Source: CBDUXP01 sp965371225 [NCBI: uncultured bacterium] (lineage in GTDB: Bacteria; Abyssobacteria; SURF-5; CBDUXP01). From it: 64,000 nt of DNA. Both the position numbers and the translations under genes were made by a program. The notes below the pieces were generated by a model that worked only from the letters and a program-made list of their open reading frames with translations, was not told where the DNA came from and made no database searches. The stretch spans positions 52,974-116,973 of the forward strand of contig CBDUXP010000007.1 of assembly GCA_965371225.1 (NCBI GenBank), read 5' to 3'. Below are positions 61,764 to 64,000 of the stretch, one piece after another; position 1 is the stretch's first letter; each line of letters starts with the position of its first letter.

Positions 61764-62377
61764 CTGGCCTCCGGGCTTGCCAGCGAGCGGAGGCGCGCAA
61801 TCTGCCGGCGGATGGCGTCGAGCGCCACATCCTCGGGCCCGGCCGCCGCCTTGGGCACCATGGCCCCGGCCCGCTGGAGGCGGCGGTGGAGGAGGCCCCC
61901 AAACGCCGCCGCGGGTGCGGCCGTCAGGCCCGGGGCCGCCTGAAGGATTTCGGCCACCTCGTCCGGATCGGCAATCTCCCCCAGCGCCGACAGTTGCCCC
62001 CCTCCACTGCCGACCACGAGGATGCGGCCTGGCACTTGCAGGAAGTAGACCGCTTGCTTCGGCGCCAGCGTCACCCGGCCCACCAACCGCACCGGCCCGG
62101 CGCCAGGCCCACCCACGACGCCTGGCAGAAAACGTCGCAGGACCACGACGGTCCCTCCCATCAAAGCGAGTACCACCCCCAGGGCGAAGACCGAGCGCGC
62201 CAGTGCGCCCCACACGCTGGCGCCTTGGAGCGGATGCGGCTCGTCGTATGGCAGGTACCCCGTGTCCGCCTCCGGCGGCAGGTCCTGTCCGGCGGCCGGA
62301 GCCGGGCCGACCAGCCCCGCGAGCCCGGAACCCAGGACGCAGACCAGGACCAGGAGCACGAAACCACGCCTAGGCAT
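61760..62377 (-). CDS. fliO: flagellar biosynthesis protein FliO
   Basis: A 205-residue FliO-like protein: signal sequence (VLLVLVCVLGSGLAGLVG), one later membrane helix (SVFALGVVLALMGGTVVVLRRFL) and the cytoplasmic motif VRLVGRVTLAPKQAVYFLQVPGR with ILVVGS, the standard FliO core. FliO assists FliP assembly. The C-terminal 90 residues are Ala/Arg-rich. ATG 62377 lies eight bases inside fliN. Confidence 0.85.
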   Translation of the reverse strand: MPRRGFVLLVLVCVLGSGLAGLVGPAPAAGQDLPPEADTGYLPYDEPHPLQGASVWGALARSVFALGVVLALMGGTVVVLRRFLPGVVGGPGAGPVRLVGRVTLAPKQAVYFLQVPGRILVVGSGGGQLSALGEIADPDEVAEILQAAPGLTAAPAAAFGGLLHRRLQRAGAMVPKAAAGPEDVALDAIRRQIARLRSLASPEAR

Positions 62378-62738
62378 GCTGGTCGCCCTCCGGCTTTTGA
62401 TCGGGCGGATACACAACGTCCAGAACGCGAATCCGCAGCTTGTCCTGAATCACAATGACTTCGCCGGTCGCCAGCAGCTCCTTGCCGATCCGGATGTCCA
62501 CGGGTTCGCCCGACAGTTTGTCCAGGGGAATAATGGAGGCGCGGCGGAGTTCGAGGATTTCGCGAATGGTGAGGATCCCTCGGCCAACGTCGACCCTCAC
62601 GGGCAGTTCGACGTCGTTGAGGATTTCCAAGGCCCCGGGCCCATGCACGACGGGGGCCGCCTCCGCCAGCGGGCGGGCGGCGGGCGCCGGCTCTGGCACC
62701 GGCGGCGGACTGGTGGCCTCTTCTGCGGGCTCAGCCAC
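62370..62738 (-). CDS. fliN: flagellar motor switch protein FliN
   Basis: A 122-residue FliN. After a Pro/Ala-rich N-terminal tail the SpoA domain reads ILNDVELPVRVDVGRGILTIREILEL in parts, SIIPLDKLSGEPVDIRIGKELLA and GEVIVIQDKLRIRVLDVV. It is part of the C-ring that switches rotation and docks the export ATPase. It follows fliL by 44 bases with no fliM between them. Confidence 0.92.
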   Translation of the reverse strand: MAEPAEEATSPPPVPEPAPAARPLAEAAPVVHGPGALEILNDVELPVRVDVGRGILTIREILELRRASIIPLDKLSGEPVDIRIGKELLATGEVIVIQDKLRIRVLDVVYPPDQKPEGDQHA

Positions 62739-62782
62739 GGCAACGCCTCTCTCCCAAGGGCGCGGCCGCGTGCCGGAACACG

Positions 62783-63340
62783 TTACTGCACCACGAATTC
62801 GGTGTAGTACACGTTCAACACGCGACCGCTGACGAGCATCGCATTGATGCGGTTCAAGATTTCCCGGCGGATCGCCTCCCGACCCTCCGGGCTGTCGACA
62901 TCCTGTAATTGCTTCGTGCTCAACACGGTAATGAGCTGGTTACGAATTTCCGCGCGCCGGTTCGTCAGTTCACGGCCCAGTTGATCCTCGCCGGGGCCCA
63001 TGTACTCGTACCCCAGCTCGACGGTCACCTTGAGGTACCGTTCCGCGTTGGTGCCGGCGAGGTTGACGACCGTCGAGTCCAGGGGGAACTGCTTGATGCT
63101 CCCAATGATCTCGTTGATGGTTTCCCCCATCTGGTCCATCTCGCGCTTCATAATGCGCCGCTGCTCGACCTGCGGGCCGACGATGCGCATGACGATGAAT
63201 ACGGACAACCCGACGGCGACGATCACCGCGACCAGCAATCCCACCAGCATGCCGACCGGAAAACCGCGTGGGGGGGAATCCGCCGCCGGCACGACGACCG
63301 GTTCGCCGAGGTCCGCGCCTTCGGGTCCGCGCTGTCCCAT
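62783..63340 (-). CDS. fliL: flagellar basal body-associated protein FliL
   Basis: A 185-residue FliL with an N-terminal membrane helix (FPVGMLVGLLVAVIVAVGLSVFIVM in parts) and a periplasmic stomatin-like domain: DSTVVNLAGTNAERYLKVTVELGYE in parts, and IRNQLITVLSTKQLQDVDSPEGREAIRREI in parts. It supports the stator units, fitting its place next to motB. Confidence 0.9.
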   Translation of the reverse strand: MGQRGPEGADLGEPVVVPAADSPPRGFPVGMLVGLLVAVIVAVGLSVFIVMRIVGPQVEQRRIMKREMDQMGETINEIIGSIKQFPLDSTVVNLAGTNAERYLKVTVELGYEYMGPGEDQLGRELTNRRAEIRNQLITVLSTKQLQDVDSPEGREAIRREILNRINAMLVSGRVLNVYYTEFVVQ

Positions 63341-63342
63341 AC

Positions 63343-64000
63343 CTAGCTCCGTCTCTCCGCGTCTTTGTAAATGAAGAGTTCCACGCGGCGGTTCTTCCGG
63401 CGGCCCTCCACCGAATCGTTCGACGCGATGGGCTGATACTCGCCGTACCCGGCCACCGCCACCCGCTTGGGCTGCATCCCGCCCACGTCCATGAAATACC
63501 GTCCGACGGCAATCGCCCGGGCCGTGGACAACTCCCAGTTCGAGGGGAACCGCGCCGTGCGAATGGGGATGTTATCCGTGTGGCCTTCGACCATGATGGG
63601 ATTCGCGATGGCGATGAGTTCATCCAATATCGGCCGCAGCAGTTCGGCGCCCTCGGGGCGCAAGGTCGCATCGCCGGACAGGAACAGGACCGGCGCCTCG
63701 ATGGTGATACGCAGGCCCTCCGTCTCCTCCTCGACCCCGACGGCGCCCTCCAGGCTGAGGGCGGCAGCCGCCTGCCGGATGCGCTGCGCGGCGCGCTGCA
63801 GCCGACTCACGCCCGAGTCGAACGATGGGATCACCGGCTCGACGATATCGGGCTTTTGCGAATCGAAATCCAGGAAGAGGATCTCGGCCCGGATGGCCGC
63901 GAGGGCCTCCCGGAAGTCCTCTTCCACGATGGTGGAGAAGGACAGGAGGAGCACACAGAACGTGAGCAGCAAACTCAGGAGATCGCCGTACGTCACCATC
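63343..64000 (-). CDS. motB: flagellar motor stator protein MotB (5' end outside the window)
   Basis: At least 218 residues of a MotB. The proton-path Asp is in VTYGDLLSLLLTFCVLLLSF, followed by the OmpA-like peptidoglycan-binding domain with VEGHTDNIPI, WELSTARAIAVGRYF, GYGEYQPIASN and RRKNRRVELFIY. The ATG at 63999 is probably an internal Met: other MotB proteins have a Trp and a basic tail before this point, and base 64000 is compatible with TGG. The true start lies beyond the window edge, most likely after motA. Confidence 0.92.
   Translation of the reverse strand, partial: MVTYGDLLSLLLTFCVLLLSFSTIVEEDFREALAAIRAEILFLDFDSQKPDIVEPVIPSFDSGVSRLQRAAQRIRQAAAALSLEGAVGVEEETEGLRITIEAPVLFLSGDATLRPEGAELLRPILDELIAIANPIMVEGHTDNIPIRTARFPSNWELSTARAIAVGRYFMDVGGMQPKRVAVAGYGEYQPIASNDSVEGRRKNRRVELFIYKDAERRS

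Overview
The window is a G+C-rich, gene-dense chromosomal segment from a diderm (LPS-making) bacterium that is probably flagellated. Diagnostic genes are lptC-lptA-lptB, an lpxC-like gene, lipoproteins, a TolC-type RND pump and a flagellar export/switch block. The order lptC-lptA-lptB-hpf-hprK-rapZ-HPr-ptsI, the LIV-type ABC transporter and the block yebC-ruvC-ruvA-ruvB-queA-tgt-yajC-secDF recall deltaproteobacterial, Nitrospirae, NC10 or Rokubacteria-like lineages. No single phylum can be fixed by eye. I see no prophage, insertion sequence, CRISPR array or rRNA.

Layout. 0-2.2 kb (minus): a three-gene unit with a methyltransferase, a family 2 glycosyltransferase and an unknown protein. 2.3-6.6 kb (plus): RND efflux adaptor and pump. 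6.6-7.3 kb (minus): moaD-moaE. 7.3-10.9 kb: a degenerate receiver protein, an SGNH hydrolase, and a PuuD-like membrane protein followed by a blue-copper lipoprotein. 10.9-15.7 kb (minus): an overlapping operon of gamma-glutamyltransferase, divergent LpxC-like protein, secreted TIM-barrel protein and isochorismatase-family hydrolase.

15.9-23.8 kb (plus) is the most unusual stretch. A receiver protein is followed by a nearly gapless operon: zinc-ribbon membrane protein, archease, RtcB RNA ligase, a patatin phospholipase with a receiver-like N-terminal domain, a macro-domain protein, and a large exported protein that appears to fuse a solute-binding domain to a DUF4091/GH123-like domain. 23.9-29.7 kb (plus): a histone-deacetylase-family hydrolase, then a complete branched-chain amino-acid-type ABC transporter (livK, livH, livM, livG, livF).

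29.7-50.4 kb is on the minus strand. Reading in the direction of transcription it holds yebC-ruvC-ruvA-ruvB-queA-tgt-yajC-secDF (SecD and SecF fused), nadC-birA-coaX, lptC-lptA-lptB, then from its own good sigma-70-type promoter hpf-hprK-rapZ-HPr-ptsI, two ArsA-family ATPases, an SCP2 protein and a Nudix hydrolase. HprK, RapZ, HPr and enzyme I form a regulatory phosphotransferase system with no sugar permease in view.

50.5-58.9 kb (minus) carries a PH-like membrane protein, an HD phosphohydrolase, an ArnT/PMT-type glycosyltransferase, an FAD oxidoreductase, an NAD-dependent epimerase, a histidine phosphatase and a low-G+C sulfatase-modifying-factor-like lipoprotein gene that looks acquired. 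A tRNA-Phe with a terminator lies at 59.1 kb. 59.2-64 kb (minus) reads motB (cut by the window edge), fliL, fliN, fliO, fliP and an FHA-GAF-HD-GYP signalling protein; fliM and fliQ are absent from their usual positions. All function calls rest on motifs read by eye; no database search was run.
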